Shown: positions 43,164-55,788 of the stretch, one piece after another
Numbering within the stretch: the first letter of the stretch is position 1
Layout of the letters: every line of letters starts with the position of its first letter
Assembly (NCBI GenBank): GCA_963422465.1
Contig: OY730171.1
Location: forward strand, 5,104,202 to 5,168,201
Reading direction: 5' to 3'
Length of the DNA: 64,000 nucleotides
Origin: Lichina pygmaea
Lineage: Eukaryota; Ascomycota; Lichinomycetes; Lichinales; Lichinaceae
Translations under genes and position numbers: made by a program
The notes under the pieces: model-generated
Seen by the model: only the letters and a program-made list of their open reading frames with translations
Database searches by the model: none
Told to the model about the DNA's origin: nothing

Positions 43164-44838
43164 ATGCGCTCGATCTCTCAACGACAGCTCTTCGCTCCCA
43201 GGGCTTCGTCGACATCTATCCGCCACGCGCCCAGGAGAAGGCATTCCGATGGCGGGTCCGCCGTTTCCTCTGGATCCAGGGAAGATGGCGGAACCACCAC
43301 GGTCACTCCGGCTCCGAGCCAAGGTGGAGGTAGCTCAGTTGACGCGGATGGAGACACAGGGGCTCTGTCGAGAAGACTGTCCCAGATGACAGAACAGTCA
43401 ATACATGATTCCGGGGGTCGAGCGCAGAGACTGGTCCAGGAGGCAACATTCTCGGAGGAGCTGGCTAAGAAGCTCGAAGAGAGGATCAAGTCTGCGAGCT
43501 TTAACGACGAACATGCGCAGGCTGTCTCTCAGGCCAATATCACCGTATGTACCGCCAATGAGTGCGTGGAACGCCCTTTCGTCGAGGAGTACACCGGTCA
43601 GACGTGAGAGAGATAGGATCTTTGCTGATTCGCGCTTCGTGTAGTCTGCGGCCGGCAAGGGCACCAGAGACCTGGCCGGAGCTCAACCGTGGAGTGGCAT
43701 AGAAGAGCAGGGAGATGCTGTTCTCCGGATGCTGAACGACAAGCACAAACCTCTGAGAGGCGTGCGCCCTGCTGTCCCCGTGCCCCGGAAATCCCCATCA
43801 CGCTCTTCTGGACAGCGTCTCGCGAGCGCACGAGAGTCTTCATCGATGTATTCCATGGCAAAGGATCCCACCATGAACGAAGAAGAGCGGGAGCAGATGA
43901 GGAAGGAGCTGAAGGAGAGGTTCGCGCCCGCTGCCCGCGCACTACCGGCGACGATCCAAGGGCTTGCGAGCCTGGCGAACGAACGGATCGAGGTTGCCAT
44001 TGCAAGGGGCCAGTTCAAGAACTTGCCTCGCGGCAAGACCATCGAGAGGGACCACAACGCGAGCAGCCCGTTCATCGACACGACGGAATATCTCATGAAC
44101 AGGATCATTCAGAAGCAGGAGATTGTGCCGCCGTGGATCGAGAAGCAGCAGGAACTAGTCAAAGCCACGTCGGTGTTCCGATCCAGACTCCGGGCCGACT
44201 GGAGGAGACACGCCGCCAGGTCCATTGCCAGCGGAGGCGGCTCGTTGCAGGACCAGATCAGGAGGGCCGAAGCCCATGCGGAGGCCGAACGGACCGACGC
44301 ATCACGCAAGCCGAGGAACGCGGCAACGAAGGCGGTCGGAGACGCCGACGAGGCCGGTATCCTCGACCGAGCGGCGAGCTCCGAACGAAATGGCCCCCGC
44401 CCGAGCACGGAGTCCTCGCCGTCCGACGTTCCAGCGTCGACCTCGACCGTGCCTCCTCCCTCGCCGGGCCGCTTTCGAGATCCGGCCTGGGAGCAAGCCG
44501 AGCGCTCGTACCAGGCGCTGTCGATCAACAACCTGAACAGCCTGACACGCTCGTACAACCTGATGGCGCCGGACCTTGCAAAGAAGCCATACTTCTCGCT
44601 CGAGCGCGAGCTGCGGGCCTGCTACGCCGACGTAGGCCCGCAGCTGGCGCACGAGATCCGCCACCGCGCAAGCACAGGCGCCAACGCACGCGAAGCCCCC
44701 AGCGACGGCGACCGCGCGCCAGGTCTGCTCGACCGCCTCGGCGCGCGCGGCAACGTCAGGCTGTACGAGAGCAAGCGGCCGAACTACGGCTTCAAGGAGT
44801 TCTGGCGCGATCTGTGGGGGACGTCGGATCGAGCTTGA
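43164..44838 (+). CDS. DUF1992 / DNAJC28-type protein, probably mitochondrial
   Basis: Exons 43164-43544 and 43645-44838, GT-AG intron of 100 bp, 524 aa. The N-terminus is basic and Ser-rich with no acidic residue for about 28 aa (MRSISQRQLFAPRASSTSIR), as in mitochondrial presequences. The conserved domain sits near 235-300: SLANERIEVAIARGQFKNLP, then MNRIIQKQEIVPPWIEKQQE and FRSRLRADWRRH. This domain occurs in DnaJ homolog subfamily C member 28; no J-domain HPD motif is seen here. The C-terminal part has a conserved-looking end (NVRLYESKRPNYGFKEFWRD). Its function is unknown; mitochondrial location is inferred from the presequence. Confidence 0.82.
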
Positions 44839-45219
44839 CGACGGTGCTTTGTACGATACGATACGACGTGACCATGGCATGACATGACAGGCTCTGCCAT
44901 GGAATGCCATGTGTCAAGCGCACTACGTGTACAGTACGGAGTACATATACCTAGAATTGACAAAAACGACAAGGGAGTTGCGCTCTTCTCTCAACGCCAT
45001 GGCACGGACAGCCATTTCTTCTTTCCTTCTGTTTCTTTCTTTGGCGCTACATCTTCTTTCGTCGATGCAGAGTTCAGAGCAAAGTTTCATTGCACCATCG
45101 GTCGATGAGAAGGAGCACGTGGAAGAAGTACGATGTGGAGCAGCTCAGGAGTCTCGAACGGGTTAGATGCATGGAAGAGAAAAGATGATGACATGATGAG
45201 AAGGGCATCTGAAGAATCT
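44839..45219. other. Intergenic region between convergent genes
   Basis: No gene is seen. A GTAC patch (GTACAGTACGGAGTACATATAC) lies at about 44929-44950. Confidence 0.55.
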
Positions 45220-45316
45220 TCATGAAGCAAACACCCGCACATTAAGATCTACGCTGCCGGTCGCGATGACGCAGCGGATGGTTGGTTTATGGTGATGTTG
45301 TTGTTGTTGATGATGG

Positions 45317-45347
<31 letters not shown>

Positions 45348-46878
45348 GATTATGATGGTGAGCGCCGCTCTCGCTGCTGCCGCCGCCACGGGGATCATCC
45401 CCTCGTCGCTCGGTCGAGCCGTTGACCATCGACCCGTTGATGTCGCCGCCAATGTCCTTGTAGATGCTGGGGGCCCAGCGGATGCAGCTGACAAAGTGGC
45501 CGTGGGCGTCCTCGAGCGTCTTGACGCACTTTGCCTCCTGGGCCAGGTCCCAGCAGCGGATGGACTTGTCGTCGCTCACGCTGAGCAGGTACTTGCCGCC
45601 CGGGTGGAAGACGAGGCCGCGCACCCAGTTGTCGTGCCCGACGAGGGTCTTGACGAGCGTGCCGCGCGCGTCCCACAGCTTGACGGTCTTGTCGCGCGAG
45701 CCCGTCGCGACGAACTCGGCCGAGCTGCTCGCCGGCGGCGCCTTCTTAAGCCCGGCCAGGGCCGCCAGATGCGCGTACGCGGCCGGCGGCGCGACGCTGC
45801 AGCACTCGATGACGTGCTCGTGCCCGACCAGCGTCGACCGCACCTCGCCCGTGTTCGCGTCCCAGAGACGGGCCGTCCGGTCGTTGCCGGCGGACAGCAG
45901 CCACCGGCCGTCGAAGGACGGCGACACGTCCCTGACCCAGTCGACGTGGCCGCGGATCGTCTTGACGCAGTATCCCGTCGTCGAGTCCCACACCCGCAGC
46001 GTCATGTCGCGAGAGGCCGACACCAAGAGGTTGCCGCTCGAGAGCATGCCGGCCGCGCCCGACGGGATGAAGCGCACCGCCGACACCGAGTGGTCGTGGC
46101 CGGGGAGGGTCCTGATGTTCTTGTACTCGTCGCTCGGGTCCCACAGCTTGACGGTAAGGTCGCTCGAGCAGGAGGCCAAGAGGGTACCGCCGCGGGGGCC
46201 TCCGTAGTCGACGTCGAGCACCGCCTTCGTGTGGCCCTTGAGCGTCCGCTCGAGCTCGCCCAGCTCCCAGTCCCAGATCTTGATCGTCGCGTCCTCCGAG
46301 CCCGAGGCCAGGGACGAGAAGATGGGGTGGAAGGCGACGCAGGTGACGGGTGATCGGTGGGACTGTAGGACGTGTCGCGCCGGGGACCGTGGTAGCCAAG
46401 CGGTGGGGTCCTGGTTTTTTGCCAGTAACGACGTCGGCGTGGCCGAGTCGAGCTCGCTCTGCAGGCTGGAGCATCGAGATTCAAGATCCATGATCTGAGA
46501 CGGCCCTCAGCCTCCAAGCGATGGAAAAAAGGAGCATGCGGCGGCTGGACCCGCAAGCTTCAGACGATGCGGCTTCATTCACCTTTTTCTGTAACCTCAC
46601 CACGCTCGTCCATTTCTTCTCCAGCAGGCCTTCGTACTTCCTTCGTGTCGTCTCGTCAAACTCATCGCCAATGGCGGCTTCGCGCCGCAGCGCCGCCGCG
46701 CTCTCGTTGAAGTTGACGGACGAAAGGTATGCTATCAGCGCTTTATGTCTGGAAGCAGATCCAAATCAGTCCAAGGGTCCAGTATCCACGACGGGTCTGC
46801 CGTGTGCAAGACGACGAAAGAGAGCTCTTGGGCGACATACAGCTCCTCGGCTTGTCGCGAAGTCAGGATCTGGCTCAT
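45220..46878 (-). CDS. nudF: Nuclear distribution protein NudF / PAC1 (LIS1)
   Basis: Exons 46878-46841, 46748-46583 and 46494-45220 (minus) give 492 aa; introns are 92 and 88 bp. The splice joins restore the LisH start [13 protein letters not shown] + [13 protein letters not shown]. Then comes a short coiled coil ([19 protein letters not shown]) and seven WD40 repeats: [92 protein letters not shown] and [14 protein letters not shown]1 proteins bind the dynein motor and hold it on microtubules; in moulds they move nuclei. Within the last repeat is an insert of poly-His and poly-Gln (about 455-475), coded by a GATGAT-type run at 45300-45360. Such an insert makes the protein longer than the usual 450-460 aa. 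Confidence 0.95.
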
Positions 46879-47944
46879 GACGGCGCCGGCGCTGCATCAC
46901 CGTCGCAGCCGCTTGATGATCCTCTCTCCGTCCGGCGGCCCACCAGGTTTTAGAGTGTTCTACCAAGCCGTTAGATGGTGAGGTGATACCGTAGCGTCGT
47001 GAGTACGTAACGTGGAGACTTACCGTACGTACGTACAGGAGTCCAATCTCGACGCGATCGACCAAGCCGCCGAGAGCAGCGCGATACGTCAAACGGTTTG
47101 CCCTGTGGACCCGCCGCTGCCGACGCTTAAAGCCTACAGCCGCAGCTCGCTTGGGAAGATGCTGTAGCTTCGGGCGGCAGCTGTAGGGTATGTTCTTCGT
47201 ACGGTGTACTGTAATATCTCCACGAATTCGATCCGTTCTATCAAGCCAAGCCTAGCTGTGTCTGTGGCCGCAGGGTCTAGCTGGATAATGCATCGCGCTT
47301 CGCATCGGGCACGATCTGCATTGGGTTGCCAGGGATCCTTGTCTTGGGCCGCTATTTGTGTAGGTCGGAGGAGAGAGCGAGCGAAGAGAAACAACATCAT
47401 AGTGCATACGTAGCGGCCTAGCAATAGTGATGACAACAAACATTCAGACTTCATCTCCACTCTACCTACCACTTTCTCAACTTCAGCACCCGAAAGGTCG
47501 TCTGGGAACCTACGATCGCATTGCCTATTACTTCTTGAATCTCAAAGCAATATCTTGTAAGACTCCATCCGGCGTTTGCGCAAATCACAGCCACAACGCC
47601 CCCTCCCTTCACGACCCGCGACGAGGACCGGCAGAAACAAAGGTAAACAAACCATCCGGCCCTCAATCCGCCGCGACATCCAACCCACAGCATCTCGTTC
47701 GACGGCGCAGTTTGCCCTCGCAGAGAGTTTGCTCACGAAGGAGGGTTCGCAGGGGGGGTTCGTTTGATGTTTACGGCCCTCGAGTGCGTTTTCTGCGGCT
47801 CCCACCGCTCAGGTCGACGTGCACCCTCACGCCTCCCCAAGGGCAGTCGCTGAATGGTTGCAGACATTCGCTTGAGCCGTCGGTGATCTGAGACGGAGGC
47901 TTTGTCGGGGGAAATCCAACGTGGTTGAGGCCTCGACCCTCAGC
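46879..47944. other. Divergent promoter region
   Basis: Between nudF (minus) and the Stu2 gene (plus). A GTAC patch lies at 46999-47037 (CCGTACGTACGTACAGG). No domain-bearing ORF is seen. Confidence 0.55.
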
Positions 47945-50478
47945 ATGGCTGATCAGGACGAAGACTACAGCTCTCTGCCCTTGCTGGATCGATTCGTTCA
48001 CAAGGTGTTTCCGACCGTCCCCACCACCGCCTACATCACGACGGTTCTAACCCTTGTCATCGACGCAGATATGGAAGGTTCGAAAGCAGGCGTACGAAGA
48101 CGCCACCAGATCGTTTGAAAAGGCGCCGGACGAGGCGGACCCTGTCTACAGGCCTTTTCTACAGGACCCGGGTCTATGGAAAGGAGCGGTTGCGGACTCG
48201 AACGTCGCCGCTCAGCAGGAGGCCGTCGCGGCGCTGTGTGCGTTCCTGAAATGCGCCGGGCCACAGGCCTGTATACGGTAGGCAGCCGCCCCCACGCCCG
48301 CCGATCGTCGAGCTGGCTGACGACTTGCCGGTCCCAGCACGCGCTCGGTCGCAATACCTCCGCTCGTGGAGAAGGGACTGGCATCGACACGTGCGGCCAC
48401 CAAGGCGACCTCGCTCGAGGCGCTGCTTTTGTACATTGAACTGGACGCGCCTGGACCCGTCATCGACGACCTCATGCCCGCGCTCTCGCACAAGCAACCG
48501 AAGATCGTCGCGGCGGTCCTGAGCGCGCTTCACAGCATCTACCATGTCTACGGCTGCAGGACCGTCGATCCGAAGCCGGTTCTCAAGGCCCTACCCAAGG
48601 TCTTTGGACACGCCGACAAGAACGTTCGGGCGGAAGCACAGGGACTCGCCGTCGAGTTGTATCGATGGCTACGAGAGGCCATGAAGCAGTCGTTCTGGGG
48701 AGATCTGAAGCCGGTGCAGCAACAGGATCTGGAGGCGCTCTTCGAGAAGGCCAAGCAGGATCCTTCGCCCACGCAGGAACGCCTCCTGCGATCGCAACAG
48801 AACGCCAGGGCCGTGGCATCCAACGGTGGCGTCGAGGGAGGCTCTTCGGACGTTCCTGACGACCAAGCCGAAGAGGCGCCCGAGGTCGACGCCTTCGATC
48901 TCGCGGAACCCGTTGACGTTACCTCCAAGATCCCGAAGGACCTGCACGAGAGCTTGGCGTCGACGAAGTGGAAGGATCGGAAAGAAGGCCTGGACGCCCT
49001 GCACGCGGCGCTCAACCTCCCGCGCATCAAGGAAGCGGACTTTGGGGAGCTCGTGCGATCGTCGTTGGCGAGGTGCATGAAGGACGCCAACATCGCCGTC
49101 GTCACCACGGCGGCCAACTGCGTCGAGCTGCTGGCAAAGGGCCTGCGCGGCGACTTTGCCAAGTACAGGTCCGGCATCATGGCGCCGATCATGGAGCGGC
49201 TGAAGGAGAAGAAACAGTCCGTCGCCGACGCGCTCGGAGCCGCGCTCGACGCGGTGTTCGCGTCTACGGGCCTCACCGAGTGCTTGGACGAGACGCTGCA
49301 GTTCCTGACGCACAAGAACCCGCAGGTCAAGCAAGAGTCGGCTCGGTTCCTGATCCGCTGTCTGCGGACCACCAAGGACGCTCCCAGCAAAGCCGAGGTG
49401 AAGGCCGTCTCCGAGGCCGCCATCAAGCTTCTGGCCGAATCGACCGAGGGTTTGCGCTCGTCCGCCGCCGAGATCCTAGGTACCGTGATGAAGATCATGG
49501 GCGAACGCCCGATGAACCCGTACATCGACGGTATCGACGAAATTCGAAAGGCAAAGGTAAAGGAGTATTTTGAGAAGGCGGAGGTCAGGGCCAAGGGCAA
49601 GCCCAAGCCGGTCGCTCCGGCTCCGACTGCGAAGGCAGGGAAGGGCCCGGCGGGTAAGAAAGCGTCGGACAGAAAACCGGCGAACGCGATTCACAAGGCA
49701 CCAGCAGCGGCCGCCGCGGTCCCGGCTCCGACGGAAGATGACTCGGTGCAGGCACCGCTCCAGGCCAGGCCAACGGCTCGTAGCATACCGTCCAAGGCAG
49801 GAGGCCCGTCCAAGGGCCCATCGTCGATACCCGGTGCCGGACTGAGGCTGAAGAAGAGGGTGGGGGGGCCTGACGGGGCCGCGCCCGCATCAGCGCACGC
49901 CTCCCCGGCGAAAGCTCCGGCGGCCCGATCGATCCCATCGCCGGTCGCACAGGAGGAAGCGCCGTCGGGGCCGAAGGTCGGACTCGCCGGTCGCGGTCTG
50001 GCCGGTCGACCTCTCGGCAAGCCGAAGGGGGCCACGCCAGAGCCGGCCGCACCGGCAGCGCCGCCGGGCTTGAGCGTCGTCGAGCGAGCCGAGCTCGAGG
50101 AGCTTCGAGCGGAGAACGAGCGGCTACGACGGCTGACGGAGGAGCTGCGGTCGGACAGGTCGAAGCTGACGTCGCAGATGTACGAGCTGCAGAATCAGAA
50201 CGCCGAGCTCGTCGAGGACCACACGCGGGACATGCTCAGCGTCAAGGCCAAGGAGACGCAGCTCGTCCGCGCGCGCAGCGACGCCGAGACGGCGCAGCAG
50301 ACGTGCCAGAAGCAGCAGCGCGAGATGGAGCGGCTGAAGCGCGAACTGAGCCGGGCCATGCGAGCCGGCAGCCCTGGTCCCGGCTCTGGCCCCGGCCAGA
50401 CCGACTTTGGCGACCACATCTACCGGGACAGCACGACGACGGGGGGTGCCAACGGGAATGTCCACCACCATCACCATC

Positions 50479-50518
<40 letters not shown>

Positions 50519-51047
50519 GCAACCTCCTCAGCACCACCCGCACCATCACGCTCTCGGAAGACCATTACCCAGACGACCGCCGTTCAGCTCTCATCTCAGC
50601 AGCAGCGAGGAGAAGGAGAACGGCGGGCCGGACGCGTTCGACCTGCGAAGCGCCAAGCTCTCGCCGACGTCCCTGTCCTCGGCCGTCAGCTCGACCGGCA
50701 CCGGCGGAGGGAGACACAGCCCGACCTTTGGCGACGGCCACGCCGCCGGGGCCGGTGGTGGTGGTGGTGGTGGTGGTATTGGCAGTGTCGGGGGGCCACT
50801 AAGTCGAACAGCGACAGCGAGCAGCAGATCCGCGCTCGTCGGCGGCGGCGGCAACAACAAGAACAGTATAGACACCGAGACCAACGCCGAAGGCATCGAG
50901 ACCTGGAAACGCGCGGCGCAGGTGACGACCGCGCTGAAGGCGAAGATTGAACAGATGAAGGTCGGTCTCGCTTTCAATATGCTCCAGTCGTTTTCGGTCT
51001 TGTCCTTGCGCGGGGAGGAGGGGTGTCTGTGTTTTGCATATCTGTGA
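47945..51047 (+). CDS. Microtubule polymerase of the XMAP215/Stu2/Alp14 family
   Basis: Exons 47945-48004, 48069-48277 and 48338-51047 give about 992 aa; introns are 64 and 60 bp. Two TOG arrays are visible. TOG1 spans about 1-245 (LPLLDRFVHK+IWKVRKQAYEDA, then VEKGLASTRAATKATSLEAL and KQPKIVAAVLSALHSIYHVY). TOG2 spans about 270-505 (KIPKDLHESLASTKWKDRKE, VTTAANCVELLAKGLRGDF). A basic linker follows (KAGKGPAGKKASDRKP), then a coiled coil near 670-765 (ELEELRAENERLRRLTEELR). Two TOGs plus a coiled coil match fungal Stu2/Alp14, which binds tubulin and speeds plus-end growth. A poly-His/poly-Gln tract (about 790-825) and poly-Gly (about 895) are expansions. The 3' end is unsure: another intron after KIEQMK is possible, so the last 30 residues are tentative. 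Confidence 0.85.
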
Positions 51048-52491
51048 CATGCCGCTCATGCTTCTTCGTGCCTTTTGCTCGTGCTTCTCCCTGGTGCATC
51101 TTTGTCCTCGACCATCCCTCTCGTTCGACCTCTCCACCCGTCATCCTCACATTCCGTCCTCGTCCTTGTCATTCTCCTCCTCCTCCTTCTCCTTCTCCTT
51201 CTCGCGAACGCTACAGGCACCCTCACTTTTCGCTCTGGTCCTCGAATAGCCTACGTGCACCCACGCCTCGCTCTCTCTTCAACCCTCCTCCCTCCCCAAT
51301 CCCACGACACTCCCCCTCGGCTTTTCATCATGCCGTCACAGTCTCGGAAGAAGCTTGCGACGGACCAGCTGACACCCGACCGAAATCTGCTCTCTAGGTT
51401 CGTCAGGGTATCAACAAGACCTGAGCTGGAAGGTGTGCTCGAGACTTGTGCAACCGGACCGCATCGGACTGCATCGGACCGCATCGGACTGCATCGAGCC
51501 GGGCAGGACACTCGACTTGACATGACATGAGTGTAAACCACCAGAGATGACCGCGCCGCACAGACCGTGACCTGGTACGACCAGGCACGGCATAGCACGA
51601 CCACACTCTACCGCGCCTGCCTCAACTTGACTTGAAAAGGCCTTCTAAACAACCAACCACCCGAGCCTTTGTCCATTTTGTTCGTGGTCCGTTTGTTTCT
51701 CTGAACGGCGTGTCTTTGCTGCATTCTCCTTTTGTTTTGTTTTCTGTGCTATTCCTTCATTTGTTTCTACTTATTTCTTTTTCCGTACTTTCCCTCCCTT
51801 CTCCCTCCCTTCTCCCTCCCTCCGTTCGCCTTTCCCATCAGGACTTCCCACCCTCGCTCTCTCTCTCTCTCTTTCTCTGTCTCTGACGCCAACAGTTCAT
51901 TCTCTCTCCCCATCACCTTCCAGTCTTATCGTTGTAACTTAATTGGAGCTTCTTGGGAGGAGGGCACGCATCTACTGAGACTTGGGGGAAGTCAGCGTCC
52001 ACATCACGACTCATTGTTTCTTTGTCCAACGACTCTGCTGTCGCCACCACTCGTCATCTTTCTCAAGTGTACTATATCTACTGCGCATGTGCTGTACTGT
52101 ACCCAGCTATATGTTCACTTTCATGACCGTAAACCCTCCACACAACTCTCTAGCTGTACAAAGTACCTCTTATACCCCCACACAAGACATACTTGTCACC
52201 AGACTTTCAGTCCACTTGCTCTCTCTATCATCTTGGTGTCTTGCCTTTCTTGCTTGGTAGTGAGTACAGGATGTAAGTTACCTGGCACCCGTGGAACTGC
52301 TATGGCAGTGCAGGCACAGTGCATCATGCATGTGATGTGTCCTTGCGCAAGCTAGAAGACAGGAAATTTAGACTGACCATGTGTGAGGAAGAAGGCGTAG
52401 CTTTGCAAGGCAACGTAGGTGTGGGTACATGATGTTGATATAGCGGATAGCAGCAACAGTAGGAATAGGAAACAACCAAAAGTATCATGTA
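51048..52491. other. Intergenic region, pyrimidine-rich
   Basis: TCC/TTC and CT-rich runs dominate at 51170-51210 and 51780-51890. A 10-bp repeat (CATCGGACTG/CATCGGACCG) lies at 51461-51500. ORFs here are of low complexity and carry no domain. A missing 3' exon of the Stu2 gene could lie in the first part. Confidence 0.5.
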
Positions 52492-54688
52492 TCATAGGAC
52501 AAGTGATGTGATTTCTTTAGGGTCGTGAGTTCTCTCGATAGCACAGTTGGCGCAGCAACCTTGTCCGGCAAGGAAAAAAGAGCGGTCGAGATGATGAGGA
52601 TAATGACATTTCCATAGAGTGGACATCATCATCCATTGGGCAGACGGGGTACGATGAGCACAACCAACAAACATACTTCCTTTACAGGATTTGGAGGTCA
52701 GGACGCGTAGCTGCTGGTCAAGCCGGGGGTGCACTTCTTCCATGGTCTGGGATATATGGACACATGCTGGAACCAATCGAAAGAGACCTCGCATATGCTG
52801 TAGTTGTCGGTAGCCGGTCGAGTGCGGACATCCACCGAATTCGAATCGGATGGATACCACAAAGGCATGTCCTTGAATGCCAACAAACACCTTGAGATCG
52901 GTCACATCTGGAGCATCGATGAAGGTGTAGTTTCTGTTGGCGTCGTGGGAGACTGGTAGATTTGGGAATTGTGCCGCTAAATCACCGCTAAACGTAGAGT
53001 CGATGATCCACCGTTTCCGTTCTGAGTGTCTCATGGGCACCCCTCGGGCGATGGCGACGGCATAAGGCTGAATTCTGCCTGGATCCTGCATGCCTATCGA
53101 AGGCACATATATGCTCCAGCCGTGAGAGCTGACAAGTGCTGCGACTTCAAAGTTCCGGGATGCCCTTTCAGCTTCGCTCAACAACAGAATACCTAGCGTC
53201 CTGAAGGGCCCAAGATGGCGGAAAGCCAACGCTCTTGCAATGTCGTCGTAGCTGAAATTGTGACTGTGATACTGGCACAAAGGCAAGTCGCGGCAACTGT
53301 CCAGATCCAGAACATAAGTCAGACTGCAAGATACACACAAAGAATGTCATCAACCATTGTGCACTCTCCGAAGCGACCCGTTCGAGGCCGGTATTTGGTT
53401 CTGGGGTGTCTTGTTCTGTACACCAACGTCGCATATCGGAGAAGACATCGACGGGCCTAATTGTCTGGGACTCAATCGTGGGCGAATAAAAATCTGGTGA
53501 CTCTGGGCTAGTCCACGATCCCAGGATTGGCGCTTCCGACACTTCTTTGAAGATAGACATGTCTAGTTCCAAGCCACCGAAAAGGAAGCACGCAACATCG
53601 AACATTCGTCTTGAGGATGACAAGGACATCTCGCTGCAGTCGGCTTTCATCCACGCAGGCTTCGAAGACCAGGAGGGATGTTTCGATGCTTGCTGAATGA
53701 TGGCGTAACTGTACGCTGCTACTCGATGTGCAACTCGGAGAACGAGATCAGGACAGTCACCGATAAGAGTCTCGAGGCATATTCTTCCGTAGCCGTGAAT
53801 TGGAGATCTCGGGTAGGCCCCGAGTGGTGAATCTGCTGAAGTGTTCTGATCAATCCGGAAGATCTCCGCATCATCCTCCGCGGCAGCATCAAGAAGGCAT
53901 ATTGATGTACGCGAGTCCCGAGATAGCCAGTCCACGGTGATATCTGCTGCACCCTCACCAAAGCTGGTCACACCTTGCACAGTGACAGTAAGACCTAGGA
54001 CATGATGTGCCCACACCACTATTGTGGGGATGCCATCGTGGCACGCTATGTCAATGCGCCGGTCTTTTGGAAACACCTGAACAGCGAAAAGAAAGTGGAG
54101 GAAGGCCCGAAGCACAGAAAACGGTAATCGTCGCTTGCTTTCAATACTACCACCGAGAGTTTTCTCGACTGCAAGAAAGTGTAGATCCCAGCGGAAGAGA
54201 TCTGTCTGATCTCGGCAAGCCTGAAGAGTGCCGAGAAGACCATCGTACCCTGGAGAGTTCTGCTGTTCAGACGGTGCTCCGTCCAATCGCTGTCGGAGGG
54301 CTTGAGAGAGTGCAGAAGCCAGCGACTCGAGGTCATGAGCCGACGCAAGTAACGACAGCTGTACGACAGTCGAGAAGTAACGAGGGTTTTGTAGGCTTCG
54401 GCGAACAGTCGGACCAGCTCCCCACTCCAACATGATATCCAGAAAGCCCGAGAGTGGCTCGACATGCGTTTGTCGCACAGCTGTCCGAAAGCTTGACTCG
54501 AAGCGGCTCTCCACCCTGTTAGGTCCAAAGATTTGCACCAGATCATCTTCGACCACAATATCAGACCCCGATTTCTGGAGCTCTCGAGCGAAATTGAGCA
54601 GATTTCTTCCCCCTTCGTTCACCACCCCGCCCAGAGGCAGGAGTCTAGTCAGTTCCAGCGACAGCGAGAACTGCGAATCGAGTGGCAT
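52492..54688 (-). CDS. Unknown conserved-looking protein, two exons
   Basis: The frame opens at ATG 54688 (MPLDSQFSLSLELTRLLPLG) and runs to about 53400; the second frame continues from about 53316 to the stop at 52492. The bridge is a likely intron ending TATCTTGCAG near 53311. The donor is unsure: GTGTAC near 53410 keeps the frame with an intron of about 100 bp, while a nearer GTTGAT would leave only about 31 bp. Exon 1 has long amphipathic helices and hydrophobic stretches (HDGIPTIVVWAHHVLGLTVT). Exon 2 has SSHGWSIYVPSIG, ARGVPMRHSERKRW and, at the end, CCANCAIERTHDP. I recognise no catalytic motif, no nucleotide-binding loop and no repeat domain. Total about 740-765 aa. Confidence 0.55.
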
Positions 54689-55242
54689 GATCTGAAGGTA
54701 CGATTGATGTTCTGCTGTCGAGATCGTAAGACTTGCCCGCCCGTCAGAAATAACAGGAAGTGAGGTTTAGCAGTCGTGGCAGCAAGTTGCCATGTTTCCC
54801 CGCTTTCAAGTAACACGTACGGAATCACGTTACGTACAGCATCCTTGAGTTGGTTGCTGAGCCAAGCGCCCAGTCTAAGCTTAGTCATATCATCATCGCA
54901 GCCCATTAGTAAGCACCGAAGAGTACTCTTGGTCTTGCCCTAGACAAGTCCCAGTAGGGGTAGGAGGAACAGGAGGAGGAGGAGTGGGAGTAGAAGTAAA
55001 ACTACAGAATGGAAAGAGGAGGACAGACACCAAAGAAAAAGATCAAACTTCATCAAACTTCATTAAACAGACATGTGGGCTATGAGGAACGATATAAACA
55101 TGACAATCTCTAGTCTCACTAGAGCCATCTCCGGATGGATTCACCTCCCCAGCCAGAAAACACTCGATACATACACATCCAAGACGGCCTGTGACAGGCC
55201 GGAAAGGGGAGGACGGGGAGTGTAGAGAGGATGCAGCGTGCT
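54689..55242. other. Intergenic region
   Basis: Promoter of the unknown gene and 3' flank of the F-box/WD40 gene. A short GTAC-type patch lies at 54826-54840. No other gene is seen. Confidence 0.5.
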
Positions 55243-55753
55243 TCACAATCCTTGGAAGAATCGACTGGCCTCGATGATGGCGTCGTCGCCGTTGGCAAAA
55301 TCCCAACCGACGATTCGCGGATCCTGGCTGCAGCAGACTATTCGTCGGGCGTCGAACTGCAGCTTGAACACCCTTGCGTTGCCAGGGCTTGGTGTGGCGT
55401 TGTTGTTGATGTTGTTGTTGTGGTGGTGCTGGTGCTGGTGCGTGTTCTGGCCTATTGCGCCCACCGTCGCTGCGATGGCCGCCGTTGCTTGCATCGTCAT
55501 CGTCGCCGCCGCTGCCGACGCTGCGGCGGCGGTCGACTGGACCGTCTGTGCCGCTGCCGCCGCCAGCGTCGCCGCGCTGCTACCCACCTGAGACGACGTC
55601 GTCCCGGCGAGATTCGCAGCCGATGGGATCAGCTGCGTCTGCTGATGCTGTTGATGGTGGGCTGCTGCCGCGGCAAAGGGGCCGGACGTGGCGCTGGCTG
55701 CGCCGACGCCGTATGGATGGGCTGCGCCAGGGAAGGGCTGGGCCGCTTGTGGG

Positions 55754-55788
<35 letters not shown>

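Noticed and set aside
52492-54688. NLR-type immune receptor
   Set aside because: No nucleotide-binding P-loop, no NACHT motifs and no terminal repeats were seen.
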